Positions 23,850 through 35,992 of a stretch of 64,000 bases of DNA are shown piece by piece. The position numbers were made by a program, and so were the translations under genes. Source of the stretch: Pyronema omphalodes (taxonomy: Eukaryota; Ascomycota; Pezizomycetes; Pezizales; Pyronemataceae). Location of the stretch: positions 558,001 through 622,000 of the forward strand of contig JAJJXM010000018.1 of assembly GCA_024516155.1 (NCBI GenBank), in the 5' to 3' direction. The first letter of the stretch is position 1. Every line of letters starts with the position of its first letter. The notes under the pieces were generated by a model. That model searched no databases, was not told where the DNA came from, and saw nothing but the letters and a program-made list of their open reading frames with translations.

Positions 23850-24752
23850 CGCCTGACAAATCGTCGCAATGCACAATGACATGACAACGGATCCCCCAGC
23901 GGGGTGAGAATCCGAGATATATTGCAGTCCAGGGTCCGGCTGGTATCACCAAGATTTCCATACACATTCCTGACTGGTGGAAACCTACCGAGATCTCTCG
24001 TGTGTTTTCTGTATAGTCCATTGGGCACAGCCAGCCCGTTGAGACAACTATGAGATGAACCAAGTATGCACCGAAAATCTACCGGCTTACAAACAGAAAA
24101 ATCATCCGCACAGAATTTTCCATTTTTTTCATCTGGATTTCTAAATGAGACGCAGGTCCGCCGTTCCGTTGTTATAGACCTTCGAAATTAAAATAAACTT
24201 CCTCGCTATCGTTCTTGCATGGGTTATAGAATGCTTGTAATGCACGGTGGATGGTAACCACCGACTGCCGTGTGGCGAGCTCGTGAGCTCGTGGTTGATA
24301 AGCTTGGAAGTTTAGAGACGACGAACACCGGGAGCCTTGTAGAAGAATAGAAGACAGATGACAGATGACAAACAAGAGCCTGAGTGAACAGATACATACA
24401 AACATCCCGAGTTCTCGATGACAAACAAGTCACATATTATTCCCATGATCTCGGTTACAACTCTCCATCTGATCAAACTTGCATCTGCATCAAAGTTTCT
24501 GTTTCAACCGCATCAACACCACCACCACCACCATGTATATACCTTAGATCTATTTACAACTTGAGCTTCATCCTGCCTGATTGGAATTTGGATCATGTAT
24601 GTATCCGTATCTAACCGCGACTTACATTTATACATATGTAGACGCACGGTAGCAGCGAAGCGATGCTAGCCTGAGACGCGAACGATGTGCCAACAGTTGA
24701 TCAGCCGCTGCACCTCTAGGCTCTATGTACTTCCGCGGGGGATATCCATCCG

Positions 24753-24880
24753 AGCTCGACAAAGTCCGACAAGGTCTGACAGGGTCCGACGAAGTACACC
24801 ATAGACAAAGTACGACCAAGTCAGTCAGAGTCCAACAAAATCAGGCAAAGTCAAACAGATTCAGGTAAAGTTAGACAAAA
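24753..24880. repeat. Degenerate decamer array (AAAGTCCGAC)
   Basis: Consecutive 10-bp units AAAGTCCGAC, AAGGTCTGAC, AGGGTCCGAC and GAAGTACACC, then more decayed copies with shifted phase (GACCAAGTCA, TCAGGCAAAG). Same family and orientation as 10146-10246. Confidence 0.75.
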
Positions 24881-26883
24881 ACCCTCCAGTCATGGGACAG
24901 ATACATGGGATATCTCCAACAAAAAACGGCAAAGGCAAAAGCAAAGGTACAGGTACAGTAACGGCAAATCGAAGGCTAGTTTCAACTTTTGTTTTTCTGG
25001 GGGCCACGTGAGATAAAGATATTCAGACGAAATACAGATCATATCGCCTTCACTTGTGGTATGTAAAACAGAGATTAGGTTTTGTAACTACTCCATATAC
25101 ATCTACATATCTCCTACAGCTGCAAATGCAATGTAATGTACATATGTACATACATCTAAGTATCGTATCGAATCTATACATATACAAATAACAAACAACC
25201 ACCGACAGCGGCTTAATCTAAACCATGATAGCTGTAAATGCAATGTATATCATGGATTCATGGTGTACAGTCGATTTATACACAAGCACCGAGCACTTGC
25301 CTTCCCCACGGCCTCACGGGCCTCGCCTAGCCGTCTAGTCGTTAGGGAACCTCCGGGGTTGTGGGGTGTGGGGTGTGGACAAGTTACCAGGTAGGTACAT
25401 ACATTGGTACATATAGTCACCATACACTGGTACGCCGTACAGCTCCAACACCGACATCGTATTTCTTGGTATTTTCTATGTAGCTATATCTTCCGGAGCT
25501 CGGAGCTTAATAAGGATCCTAAAACTTAGAACAGCGTTAGCGTGCTGTAGCACCATTGTATGTATCGACGGATATCCTGGACCGTGGTACATACATACAT
25601 AGAGCTATCGATAGCTGCGGGGACGGGGGATGGTACCCGCCCGTCGCTTTTGAAATTTGGTTCCGGGACTCTGGGGGTCCGGGGTTCTGGGGTTTGGGGG
25701 TCCGGGAAAGTTGTCATGTCATGTCATGGCATGTCAAAACTTTATTTTCTATCGATTTAATTTACAGAATGATAAAAGAAAAATACAAAACCCGGGTTTG
25801 GATTGGGGATGATTTATGGTGCATGTATAGATATGAAGATGTAGCGACCGGTTTGGGATCGCTTCGGTATATGGATGGATGGATGGATGGTGTATAGATA
25901 TTGTGGGGCTGTGTATATATATGTACAGTCAGTAGCCTTATGATAGGTTTTTGTTACTTGCTGGTAATTATTTTGTTGATTTATGTACATACATTTGAGA
26001 AAAATTCTGAGCATTCTGAACATTCCCACGACGATGACTCGCAAGTGATATTTCATGACCAGCGCAGCAAAAAAATGACGGAGCATACAGTGACATACAG
26101 TTAACACAGTTAACACATTCCATACTAACCCGAAAACAGCACTAAGTTTTCCTTACTGTACATGTTCACAAAACATCACAAAAGATCTCAATACGGTTAC
26201 ATCGGAGTTACTCATCCGTCTGATTCCTGCGTGATATCCCATGAAGCCCAACCTTTACCTCACCGTAACCCTAAGCAACAGCGCGTAACTCTCGGTGATG
26301 GGTAGTAGACTACTACTACTAATCACGCACGTCGCATAGCATCCCGTTACGGTGTTACTTCCCCGACTTCGTTTCGCGCGAGATCCACCATTACCATTAT
26401 GTACCATATGTACCTACCATTCATACGACAATTTACCGAAGACCCCACATTATTCAGCACCCAGTCACCGTTAGATATGATTATGTTACCTATGCTATCC
26501 TGACTTCTAAGTAATCACTCGGCATGTTCGGTTTCGGTACGTTACCCCTCGGCAGCGGTGGTGGGTACTATTAGCCAGAATCAGAATCATGTGCTCGGGA
26601 AAGAAGAGCTACATACCCACCACCTCGGTTGAGCTACGCTTTACATACAGGTAACCCCGGATCTGCCTGCCAACCACAAAAGCTTTTGAGCTTCGCGGCT
26701 TCTGGGCTTCTTCTCGTCTGTCTTACACTACCACTACCACTACACTACACTCAGAAACAACGACTTCGTTAAGATTTTACTTCGACATTGGATATAAACG
26801 ATTGGAAAGAAGAAAGAAAGAAATAAGGAAGGGGAGGAAATACCAGTAGCTATAGCAATAGCAGACAGTAGCAAGCAGTAGCT

Positions 26884-28109
26884 ATGGCAGGTCCAATTCG
26901 TCAACCTATCGATATCCCCGCCCTAGAGCGCTACCTAGAAAAGAACACCAACATCAAAGCGCCATTAGAAGTGAAACAGGTATTTTTCTCCTCCTCCTCA
27001 TTTCTCGCGATCTTCAACAATTGCTTCTGTCCTTAAGCTTCAAACCCATTTTTTGAGCTCGGCCGATAGCTAACGATTTATTTGTTCTTCCTAACCCCCA
27101 GTTCGGTTACGGTCAATCCAACCCAACATACCTCCTAAAATGCGCAACAGGCGCGCAATACGTCCTCCGTAAAAAGCCCCCCGGAACCCTCCTAAACCCC
27201 ACCGCTCACGCCGTCGAACGCGAATACCGAGTTCTCGCCGCTCTCACGCCCACCTCCGTTCCAGTCCCCAACGCTATCATCCTCTGCGAAGATGTTTCCA
27301 TTATCGGCACTCCCTTCTATATCATGGACTTTGTCGGTGGTCGCATCTTTTCCAACCCCGCTATCCCTGGAGTTTCCCCGGAAGATAGAAACAAAATGTG
27401 GCGCTCAGCCTTGGAAACTTTAGCCGGGTTACATAAGATTAATTATCGACAAGTTGGCTTAGAAAAATACGGAAAACCTAATGGTTTTTATTTACGACAG
27501 ATTAAAACTCTTACAACTATTTCGAAAGCTCAAGGAGAGACCAAGGATATAGAAACAGGAAAAGAAGTCGGTCCTATCCCGAATTTTGAAGAAAATATGA
27601 AATACTTTGCGGAATCCATGCCGTATGATAGAACTACTATCATCCATGGTGATTATAAAATCGATAACCTCATCTTCCATCCCAAAGAACCTTATGTTAT
27701 CGGTATCCTGGATTGGGAATTATCAACCCTAGGACACCCCCTTTCGGATGTTTGTAATTTATTATCTCCTTACCTGTTTGCGAAAAATCCAACCGCTTCA
27801 ATGTCCCCGGATGCAGAGGCGTTTGTGGAGGGTAAAACAGAGGGATTACCGACTAGAGAGGAGGCGGTTAGGATTTATGAAAAAGCTGCTGGAATGGAGG
27901 TGGAGGCCCTCGATTGGGGTCTCGCGTTTATGTTGTGTAGGAATAGTGTTATTACTCAGGGTATCACGGCGAGGTTTGCGAGACGTCAGGCTAGCTCGGA
28001 GAATGCGGGGATGTATGAACGCCTTACGCCGAAGTTGGCGGAGTATGCGACTAGCCTGGTTAAGGCGGATAAGAAGAGGAGGTTTAAGGATGCGTTGTGG
28101 AAATTGTAG
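26884..28109 (+). CDS. APH-fold phosphotransferase (ACAD10/11 kinase-like domain)
   Basis: Stand-alone aminoglycoside-phosphotransferase-fold protein related to the N-terminal kinase-like domain of ACAD10/ACAD11. The substrate is unknown. In ACAD10/11 the domain phosphorylates 4-hydroxyacyl-CoAs. Exons 26884-26979 and 27102-28109 give 367 residues. Visible features are FGYGQSNPTYLL (glycine-rich loop), YVLRKKPPG with the ATP-binding Lys, EREYRVLAAL (alpha-C Glu), the catalytic Brenner motif HGDYKIDN at residues 214-221, and the metal-binding ILDWELSTLG near residue 236. All catalytic residues are present. No acyl-CoA dehydrogenase domain follows, unlike the animal fusion. Tandem repeats begin about 30 bp after the stop. 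Confidence 0.9.
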
Positions 28110-28137
28110 GGAGGAGAGGAAGGGGGAGAGAGAATTA

Positions 28138-28316
28138 AGGGAATCGGGGCAATGGGGCAATGGGGAAACGAAGAAACGAGGAAACGAGGAGACCTAAGAG
28201 CTGCGGGAAATGATGGAGTGATGGAGTGATGGCATGACGGAATTCTGGAATGACGGAACGATGGAATGACGGAACGATGAAATAAAGAGAATAAAGAGAA
28301 TAAAGAGAATAAAGAC
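28138..28316. repeat. Cluster of short direct repeats after the phosphotransferase stop
   Basis: Successive small arrays: GGGGCAAT twice, AACGAGG-type units, GATGGAGT twice, a 16-bp unit GGAATGACGGAACGAT twice, then AATAAAGAG about four times. Each is different and they abut one another. Confidence 0.7.
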
Positions 28317-28704
28317 AAGAAAACAAACATAAACAACAAATCTACTTGTAAATAACATATATACCATTTCCTAACCATAAACCTCTGTAAACATCTCCAA
28401 TCTTATATGAATCCAAATCTCCTGGGTTCTGGTTGGTTTAAGTAAGACTGTATATTGTCATTAGAAAGGGGGAACTTACCTTCTTGCTGTGAACTTGTAA
28501 ACTTGTGAATCTTTAAAGATGTTAATATTATAAGGGTTGGAATTTTTCTGGGGATGAAGAAAAGAAAGGAGAAAAAAGAGAGAAAGGAGAAAAAAAGGGT
28601 TGAAGATAGATGAAGATGAAGACCAAGATGACGGCAGAGATAATTACAATAAATACGGAAGTAGAAAGGTTTTGGACTTTAGTAGTTTGAATTTAGCGTT
28701 TGCT

Positions 28705-28832
28705 TTGTGGATTTGTGGATTTGTGGATTTGTGGATTTGTGGATTTGTGGATTTGTGGATTTGTGGATTTGCGGATTTGTAGACTGTAGACTGTAGACTG
28801 TAGACTGTAGACTGTAGACTGTAGACTGTAGG
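28705..28832. repeat. Composite minisatellite: 9-bp TGGATTTGT then 7-bp AGACTGT
   Basis: About eight copies of TGGATTTGT (28705-28780) run directly into about seven copies of AGACTGT (28781-28832). The junction word TTTGTAGACTGT belongs to both. The first unit shares the core GATTTG with the large array at 19.8-20.3 kb. Confidence 0.9.
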
Positions 28833-29078
28833 TAAGCATACCCCGCTTCATGATTCATAAAAAAATAACATAAACAACTAGGAAAAGAAACGTAATAAAT
28901 CATAAAAATATTTCTTGGATGTAATTGATATATATATATATATATCAAAAATTATCTGGAATCTAAAATCTAAAATCCACCCCTCCCCCTCCCCCAATAG
29001 TACTCCGCATCATGATCAATCACTCGGTATAAGCCCCCCCTAACCCCCCACCCCCCCGGAAAAGCACTGTGTTTTGCA

Positions 29079-29115
29079 TTTTTGTTTTTGTTTTTGTTTT
29101 TGTTTTTGTTTTTAT
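29079..29115. repeat. TTTTTG hexanucleotide array
   Basis: About six copies of TTTTTG. Confidence 0.85.
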
Positions 29116-29881
29116 TCTGATATAAAGGGAAAACAAAATTGGTCGGGTGATGCAGGTATGTCTTTTTTTTCTTTCTTTTTTTTTGATATGTGTATAAACA
29201 GAAAAGGAAAAAAGAAAAGGGAAAAAGAAAAGGGGAAAGGAAATCTGTATCTAAGGGTATTTATCTCAGCCTGTAATTTGAAAGGCTAACAAGGGCTTAT
29301 GTATAGGTATATCCTTGATCCAAGAAGTAAAAATAACAGGAAACATGGAAGCCAGGAAAATCAGGAAGCCAGGAAACCTGGATACCTTGAAAACAAGAAA
29401 CGGAATGAAAATATGACAATGTGAAATGAAAATATCGGATATAGATATAGATATAGATACAGATATAATTCAAAAAAGAAAAGAAAACAAGAGGGGGAGA
29501 AAGATGAGAAGAAACGAAAAGAAGAAACAAAAAGAAGATAAGGGAAAAAAAAAATAAAGAGAATGATACATCCATCCATCTATGTATTTATATAAATATA
29601 ACCCAATGAACAGGTAAAAAAAAGAAAAAAGAAACCTCAACTATCAAACTAACAAAAAAAGGAAAAAGGAAAACAAATAGACAAAAGAAACATTTCTCAA
29701 AAATGAGTGGCGCCTGTCTACAAAAAAAATAATAATAATGAAAACCAAACACCACTTCTGCTGTTCTAGACTAACAAAGAAAAAAAAAAAAAACTTCATC
29801 AATCAAATGTAGACTTTTATCTTAATCTAAACCTTGTCTGAACTTTATATGGACGTTGTCTGGACATTGTCTGAACGTTGT

Positions 29882-32465
29882 CTAGTCCTTAGAAATCTTA
29901 ACAGCCTCCTCCTCTCCGTGATGTGCCTCCTCACTTCCGTTGGGAGGTCCATGATATAATCTAGCAGGTGTAGCCTCACCTCCACTAAGTTGCCATCTCA
30001 TCAACTCAGTAAAAGGACCCTCACGAGAAGAGAGTTCCTCGAAAGTTCCAATTTCTGCAACACTTCCCTTGTTATTCAAGACAATAACAGTCTTTGCCGC
30101 AGCAATGGTAGAAAGACGATGGGCGATGGAAATGGTGGTAGATGATGACTCCATAAGCTTTCCAAGGGCTTCGTTAACAGCGGTCTCAGACTCGGCATCT
30201 AAAGCACTGGTGGCCTCGTCAAGGATCAGGATATCGGGCTTCTTGATAAGAGCGCGAGCAATAGCAATCTAGAGTTTTTTTGTCAGTTGAGGGAATTTAC
30301 CAAATGGAGACTTAAGGGGTAACTTACACGCTGCTTTTGTCCACCGGAAAGCATGGCTCCACGGGCCCCAACATTGGTGTCAAGTCCATCAGGGAAATCG
30401 GAGATAAAAGTACAGTTTGCACGTCTAGCAGCCTCAATGATCTCACTGCGGGACGCATTGGGCTTTCCATAGGCGATATTTTCAGCGATAGTACCGGAGA
30501 AAAGAACAGGCTCCTGGGAGACGACACCAATACGGCGACGAAGAGACTTCAGGTTAAAAGTGGAGATATCAACATCATTAATGGTGATAGATCCAGCAGT
30601 AGGGTTGTAGAACCGAAGAAGGAGCGAAGTAATGGTAGACTTTCCTCCACCAGAGGGACCAACAATGGCAACGTTGGTTCCCGGTTGAATCTCAAAGTTA
30701 ATCTTGTCGAAAATGGTAACCGCAGGACGAGTAGGGTAGCTGAAGCAAACGTCGCTGAATTTAATCACTCCGCGAGCTGACTTGACGGGAGTTCCAATGG
30801 TCGGGGAGATGCTGGGTTTGCGGTCCTGAAGCTCGAAAAGACGGGATGCGGCTCCAACTCCCTTCATGAGCTCGGAATAGAAGCTGGAGAGTCCAAACAT
30901 GGAAGAACCGGCATAGGCAGTGTACATAAGGAAGGAAGAAAGCTCTCCAATAGTGATAGAGCCAGACTGAACCAAAGAACCTCCAATGTACAAGATTGCG
31001 AGAATGGTCATGTTTCCGATGAGACCAGTGACACTGAAGAAAGTCGCGCTGACGAGAGCTTCCTTGCGTCCAAGGGAGTAAATCTTCTTAACTCCTGCGT
31101 TGTATCGAGCAACTTCCAAAATTTCTCCGGCAAAGGCCTGACTGGTGCGAACATTGCTGAGACGCTCCTCTGCAACCTTTGACAAAGATCCCAAAGCCTT
31201 CTGAATCGAACGACTGATAGTACGGATATTTCTTCCGTAGAAAAAGGCGAGCACAGCAATGGGAGGGAACATGAATGCCATGACGGAGGTCAACTTGATA
31301 CTAACGTATGCCATCAATCCAAGTCCAGCAGTACCGGTAACCAAAGCACGAAGACCATCAGAAAGGTTCTGAGTGATACTCTTGCCCACAATAATGGTGT
31401 CCGAAGAAAGACGGGAAATCAAATCTCCAACCCGGTTGGCATCGAAAAACTCAGCATTCTGTACGTAGGTACGACGGAAGAGATTGGAGCGAAGACGAGC
31501 GACAATGCGCTCACCAACAAGGCGAAGCAAGATAATACGTCCGTAGTTTGCACCGGCACCGAAGATAAGGACCTAGCGGGATTAGTCGTGAACGCAAATT
31601 CTCAGGATAGCGACATACAGCTGCAAGACCAACGTAGAACTGGGGAAGCGTGAGACCAAAGAGCATTTCACCGTTTTCGGATTTCGTTGAAGCGTCAATA
31701 ATTTTACCAATAGAGAACCTATAGAAATTAGGGGTAAATTCTTCGAAAATTCTGCAAATCAAAACTTACGGGATAGACATAGTAATCGCAGAACTAAGCA
31801 ACAGGAGGACGAAAGCAGCTGCTGCGCATTAGAATCCAGCCCCTCCTTCAAATCATTGTAAACTCACATCCAAGCCATTTTGCCTCAGGGCGCGCAATAC
31901 TCAATAACCGCATAATTTCGCCCATGCCAGCTTTCTTTCCAGAGTCCTTGTCCTTTGCTAACCGTGCCGATAGATTAATTTGAGCTGCCTTACTCGCTTT
32001 TTCCGAGCGCCCAAATTCCGCAGATTCATCCTGGATCAAAGCCGAGGATTGAGATTCGTTTAATTTCTCCTCCTGTAGAGGTTTAATGGATTTGGCCTCT
32101 CGTAGAATTGCCGAGTTGGCAAACTGCCGTGTAGTTATAGCGAAAGCATTTCGGCCTTCAGGTCGAAGGAGCTGCGCCGGGGAAGTCGCGCAGATTCGGT
32201 AGTGTCGTGTGAAGCCGGTAGGAGCGCTGTAATTGAGAGGAGTTCGGGATATGCTCGGCGCACATTGTAATGAAGGTTTCAGTAAGGAAAATGTTCGAAT
32301 CGGCGTTGCCAGTGTTCGCGGCTGGGCCAAAGCCCTCTGCAATGGGAATGCGATTGCCGTCATCACATCACATGAACCCGGACGGGCGGAATATGCCGCC
32401 GTTGACCGACAGTAAATGAGGCGCGCGAGGTTGATTGTCGGCCTCTGTAATACGGATTCCAGCAA
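29882..32465 (-). CDS. MDL1: Mitochondrial ABC half-transporter (MDL1/ABCB10 type)
   Basis: Inner-membrane half-size ABC exporter. Yeast Mdl1 exports peptides from the mitochondrial matrix. Exons on the minus strand are 32465-31868, 31821-31770, 31718-31619, 31572-30328 and 30268-29882 (793 residues). A long Arg/Ser/Ala-rich N-terminus is a likely targeting presequence; Met-35 (32363) is an alternative start. The transmembrane domain contains the MDL-specific segment [11 protein letters not shown] and [20 protein letters not shown]. The nucleotide-binding domain has Walker [10 protein letters not shown], the Q-loop [12 protein letters not shown], signature LSGGQKQR (split by the last intron), Walker [13 protein letters not shown] and the H-loop IAHRLST. 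All catalytic residues are present. The start of exon 2 has two adjacent acceptors (CAGCAG). Confidence 0.94.
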
Positions 32466-33819
32466 GTACCGGAGGTCGAGTCGCGGTGGTGAGTGGGAGA
32501 GCTATTCAGCGGTTGTTCGGACGTTGCGAACCTGTTAACGCAATTGGAATAAAGTTTTGTGCCAAGCCATGAACATCCGCGGTGACGTCCGCGGCACCGA
32601 GCTTCACCCGTGATGAATTGAGCCGATTGGCAACAGCAGGGAAATGGGATACTGGATTTGAATGCTATTCAAACAAAAAAGTACAGTATTTTCTTTATAC
32701 TCGCAAAGTTTATCTTGGTTTTGATATACCCAACAATGTATCCAAAGGGATTCCAAATCATTCCAGAAACATCGAGTGATAACCGATGCGTCAACAAACT
32801 ACTGCCGGAGCTCGGAAGTGGACCTGAATCACAGAAGAGAAGCTGATCAGAAATAAACTATGTATACGGTTGTACAGCTGTAGGAGAACGCAGAATTTGT
32901 ATAACAAAGAAAGGAATGAATTCCATATGTACAATTCGCATCTGCAGGTTCCCGTAACTACAAACTGAGATGGACAACAGGCCCTCATGAGGAATTACAT
33001 CTTGCTTGTGCTCGGACACATTTTCCACTGTAGTGTAAAAGCGAAGCTTTAAGGAAAGTGATAGGTATCACCATATTGAATCACTCGTTATACGGCCGTA
33101 TAGACTGGAGATTGGTAGCTGTTGATTCCCAGGATGTCGCTGCACACAGATGGCCCAGTTCCAGTCGTCATATCGCCGTAATCGATGACATATACAGCAT
33201 TGTGCCCACGAGTTCGATTCATACGCTCAAATCCATCCATCATGTCCGTTTCGATAAGTTGGCACCCGTAGTCGCCCCATGTTTGGGTCCCGTGCGATTC
33301 TTCAGATCTGATATTGGGAGAGCATCAAGCTCCATCTATGTGTACAGAATTATAACTGCATGAAAGGGGACGGCATAGCACCCGCATTATGGGAACCACG
33401 TCCTCAGACGGCACAGACGTCTGTTCAACCAATCCTTTGAATCAAAGACGTGTGCGGTGATCGTTGGTATTTCAACAAACAGATATTGCCGTACTCTCAC
33501 ACCAATCTGTATCATGGACCGTAGCAATCGAGACGTTTTTCCGTGTACAGGAAAATATCTCAATAAGCAAATCAGGTATACACAGGCAAGTCGCTGTATG
33601 TGCAATAGATTTGCCGTTCCAGAAATTTTTGTATGTCAAAATAAGCAATTTTCGGTATCTCCTTTGAAAGCCTCTCACCAAGATTCTTATCTGTCTAGAG
33701 ACGTATGCCGCCATTGCATTTTTAGTGATGGTTGTGATAGTGGGCGAGGGTGAAACCTTATGGCAAAACAATCCCGTAATCCTTTTCACACACCAGATCC
33801 ACAAATCTGCAGTATGCTT
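32466..33819. other. Intergenic region with gene-like fragments
   Basis: About 1.35 kb without a supportable complete gene. Overlapping ORFs occur on both strands. One stop-free minus-strand stretch (about 33100-33325) reads like protein but has no start or splice context. It may be a decayed gene or chance. Confidence 0.5.
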
Positions 33820-34194
33820 TTAGGCTTTGAGCAGTATTGCTGAGGGGAATGGTATTGGAAAAGATGCAACGGGGTAATGGTAGGTTAGGGTATTTGTCTT
33901 TCCGACAACCCTGTCTGTAAGCAATACATACACCCCATAAGCAATGGTCGCACTTAAACCGAGCCCTGCTGATAAAAAAGTTTTCCTGTAGATCTTGGTT
34001 TCCGGTGGATCGAGACGTTCGGATAAGGCGCGCGTCGAGTCACGGTTGAAACAGGAATGCCAAATGAGATGAAGTTGGATTGCCAGACTTCTGGAACGTT
34101 CAGTGACAGCCCCTCGCCAAGCCGACTGCCGCCCCCGCCAAATTCCAGACGATCGATAACAGCTGAGCAATCTTGAAATCAACAAGTTCCTCAA
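33820..34194 (-). CDS. Hypothetical small single-TM protein (weak)
   Basis: Uninterrupted 124-codon frame. The N-terminal 80 residues are Arg/Ser-rich. One plausible transmembrane segment (FLSAGLGLSATIAYGVYVLL) follows the basic stretch DPPETKIYRKT, an arrangement seen in small mitochondrial inner-membrane proteins. I do not recognise a family. A second minus-strand frame over the same DNA is also open for about 60 codons, which weakens the case. If real, it starts only 89 bp from the divergent CDC37 start and would share a bidirectional promoter. Confidence 0.3.
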   Translation of the reverse strand: MRNLLISRLLSCYRSSGIWRGRQSAWRGAVTERSRSLAIQLHLIWHSCFNRDSTRALSERLDPPETKIYRKTFLSAGLGLSATIAYGVYVLLTDRVVGKTNTLTYHYPVASFPIPFPSAILLKA

Positions 34195-34283
34195 ATACCG
34201 CCGAACACATTACTATTCTCTCTATTCAGCTCTATCGCCCCCTGAAACCACTTTCAACAGTTAAATCCTATTAACCCTTCACG

Positions 34284-35992
34284 ATGGTGTTGAACTACTC
34301 CAAGTGGGATAAGTAAGGCTCTGTCAGTCGATATTGTTATGACGTACCCAAGCTCATTTTCACAGCATCGAGTTGTCTGACGACTCAGATATCGAAGTCC
34401 ACCGTACGTTATACAATCTTAAAGCTTCTTACAGAAAATAGTATTGACAAACCCACAGCCAACGTCGACAAACGTTCATTCATCAATGCGAAGCGTCGCC
34501 AGATTCACGAGAACCGCCACCTGCGGAAACAGCAGATCGGCCACTACAAAACCGAAATCGCAGGCAATAACCACCTACTTAAGATGATGGACCAGCTCAT
34601 CGCAACCTTAGAGACTCCGTCTGAATCGCCTATCGAGCAGACTGTGATGCAAGCCCTCATTCAGCTCACGACCCAGGACCACTCCGACGCCCCTGAGGTT
34701 CCACCCGGAGCACCTGGATACAGTCAGATGATCGCATCTTTGGTAGATACTATTAAGAAGGAAATTGACGAGGCAAAACCTGATGACCGCTGGAAGGCGT
34801 TCATTGGCAAGCTCAAAGAGCACAGGGGAAAGCTTCTTCAGCAAACTAAGGACACTGGAGTGAAGCTGGAGAATCTTGAGAAGGAGGACAAGGATAAGAT
34901 TACCAGTGAATCCATCCACGAGGGATTCTCTTCCGGACACGTCAACAAGCCCGAGCCTAAGCCCGCTCCCAAGAAAAAGGCCGTCACCAAGGTCCAGGCT
35001 GTAGAGCAGCTGAACCCGGGCGTGCCGATCCCTCCTACGGGCGACCAGTCTGTATCCTCCGGTGCCGAAGCAGACGTTGAAGACATCGTCGGTGACGAGG
35101 ACGAGGATGATCACATCGAGCCCACAGAGCTCGGTAAACGGTTCTCACAAATCAAGATTGGAGAGTACCACAAGTGCTTGCGCTTCATTTCCGAGAACCC
35201 TGACGTCGTAGCTGAGAAGGAGACCGACGGTCTCTTGATTGAGGCTTTCAACTCCCAGATAGCTGGAAAGGATGCCTATGCAAAGCAGTGTGTCCATCAG
35301 GCATTGCTTCTTCAGTACTGTAGACAACTCGGTCGCGACGGAGTTTCGCTCTTCTTCAAGCGGTAGGTTATCAAAATTCAGTTTACATGGGATTTTAGTC
35401 ACTAATGTAATCAATAGTATCACTACTTCCGGACATCAGGCCCAGAAGGTTTTCCACGACGACGTTCACCAGACATACTCTCGTATTCGTGAGCGAGCAA
35501 AGGAGATTGCTTCTGAGAGAGAGAAGGGAAACCAAGGTGTTGAACAGATTCAGCTTCACGCTGTTGACCCCAACACCACTATCAACATCAGCATTCCCGC
35601 GGAAAACTCAGATGATCCCGAAATCCAGGCAGCAAGAAAGGTTTTCGAGTCTTTCCCTCCTGGATTGAGACGGGCCCTTGAGAGTGGTAGTCTCGATGAG
35701 GTTAACAAGGTTCTTGGAAAGATGAGTGTCGAGGAGGCCGAGGAAGTTGTTGGTCAGCTTGGAGAGGTTTGTCTTCCTCCATACCAGTCTAGAACCCCCG
35801 TAACTAACTAAAATCTAGGGAGGAATGCTGTCTTTGGAGTCACAAGTCATTGACGCTACCACGGAAGAGGGCCAGAAGATGTTGCACGAGATTGAGGAGC
35901 AGGAGAAGCGAGTCAAGGAGGGTGGCAGTGGCACCGACACTACCACCAAGGGCAAGCAGCGGGAGGAGGACCTTGCCGCTGAGGTTGATTAA
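34284..35992 (+). CDS. CDC37: Hsp90 co-chaperone Cdc37
   Basis: Kinase-specific Hsp90 co-chaperone of the cytosol that loads client protein kinases. Exons are 34284-34312, 34366-34403, 34459-35362, 35418-35766 and 35819-35992 (497 residues, normal for fungi). The N-terminus MVLNYSKWDNIELSDDSDIEVHPNVD carries the conserved CK2 target serines at 14 and 17 (as in yeast), followed by the HPNVDKRSFI motif needed for client binding. An Hsp90-binding middle domain (KIGEYHKCLRFISENPDVV to YCRQLGRDGVSLFFKR) and a C-terminal helix (EIQAARKVFESFPPGLRRAL) follow. The first two exons are only 29 and 38 nt. The last intron uses the donor GTTTGT. The tail is acidic. Confidence 0.95.

Larger units (their letters stand above)
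23296..26883. other. Intergenic region with divergent promoters
   Basis: About 3.6 kb between the divergently transcribed CYS3 and phosphotransferase genes. No coding sequence could be supported. It contains the degenerate decamer array at 24753-24880 and scattered ATAC/GTAC-rich words. The last 200 bp before 26884 are presumably the leader of the phosphotransferase gene. Confidence 0.65.
28110..29881. other. Convergent intergenic region, repeat-rich
   Basis: About 1.8 kb between the phosphotransferase and MDL1 stop codons. Directly after the stop there are short direct repeats (GGGGCAAT, GGAACGATGGAATGAC, AATAAAGAG units, 28138-28316). Further on are the 9-bp/7-bp composite minisatellite, a TTTTTG array at 29079-29115 and A-rich tracts. 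No gene is supported. Confidence 0.7.

Noticed and set aside
26268..26275. Telomere-like AACCCTAA word
   Set aside because: A single isolated copy, not an array.
33457..33804. Overlapping Cys-containing ORFs on both strands
   Set aside because: Neither has a signal peptide, splice context or known fold. Kept only as part of the finding on gene-like fragments.
34608..35114. 168-codon minus-strand ORF in CDC37
   Set aside because: Antisense shadow of a well-supported CDC37 exon.
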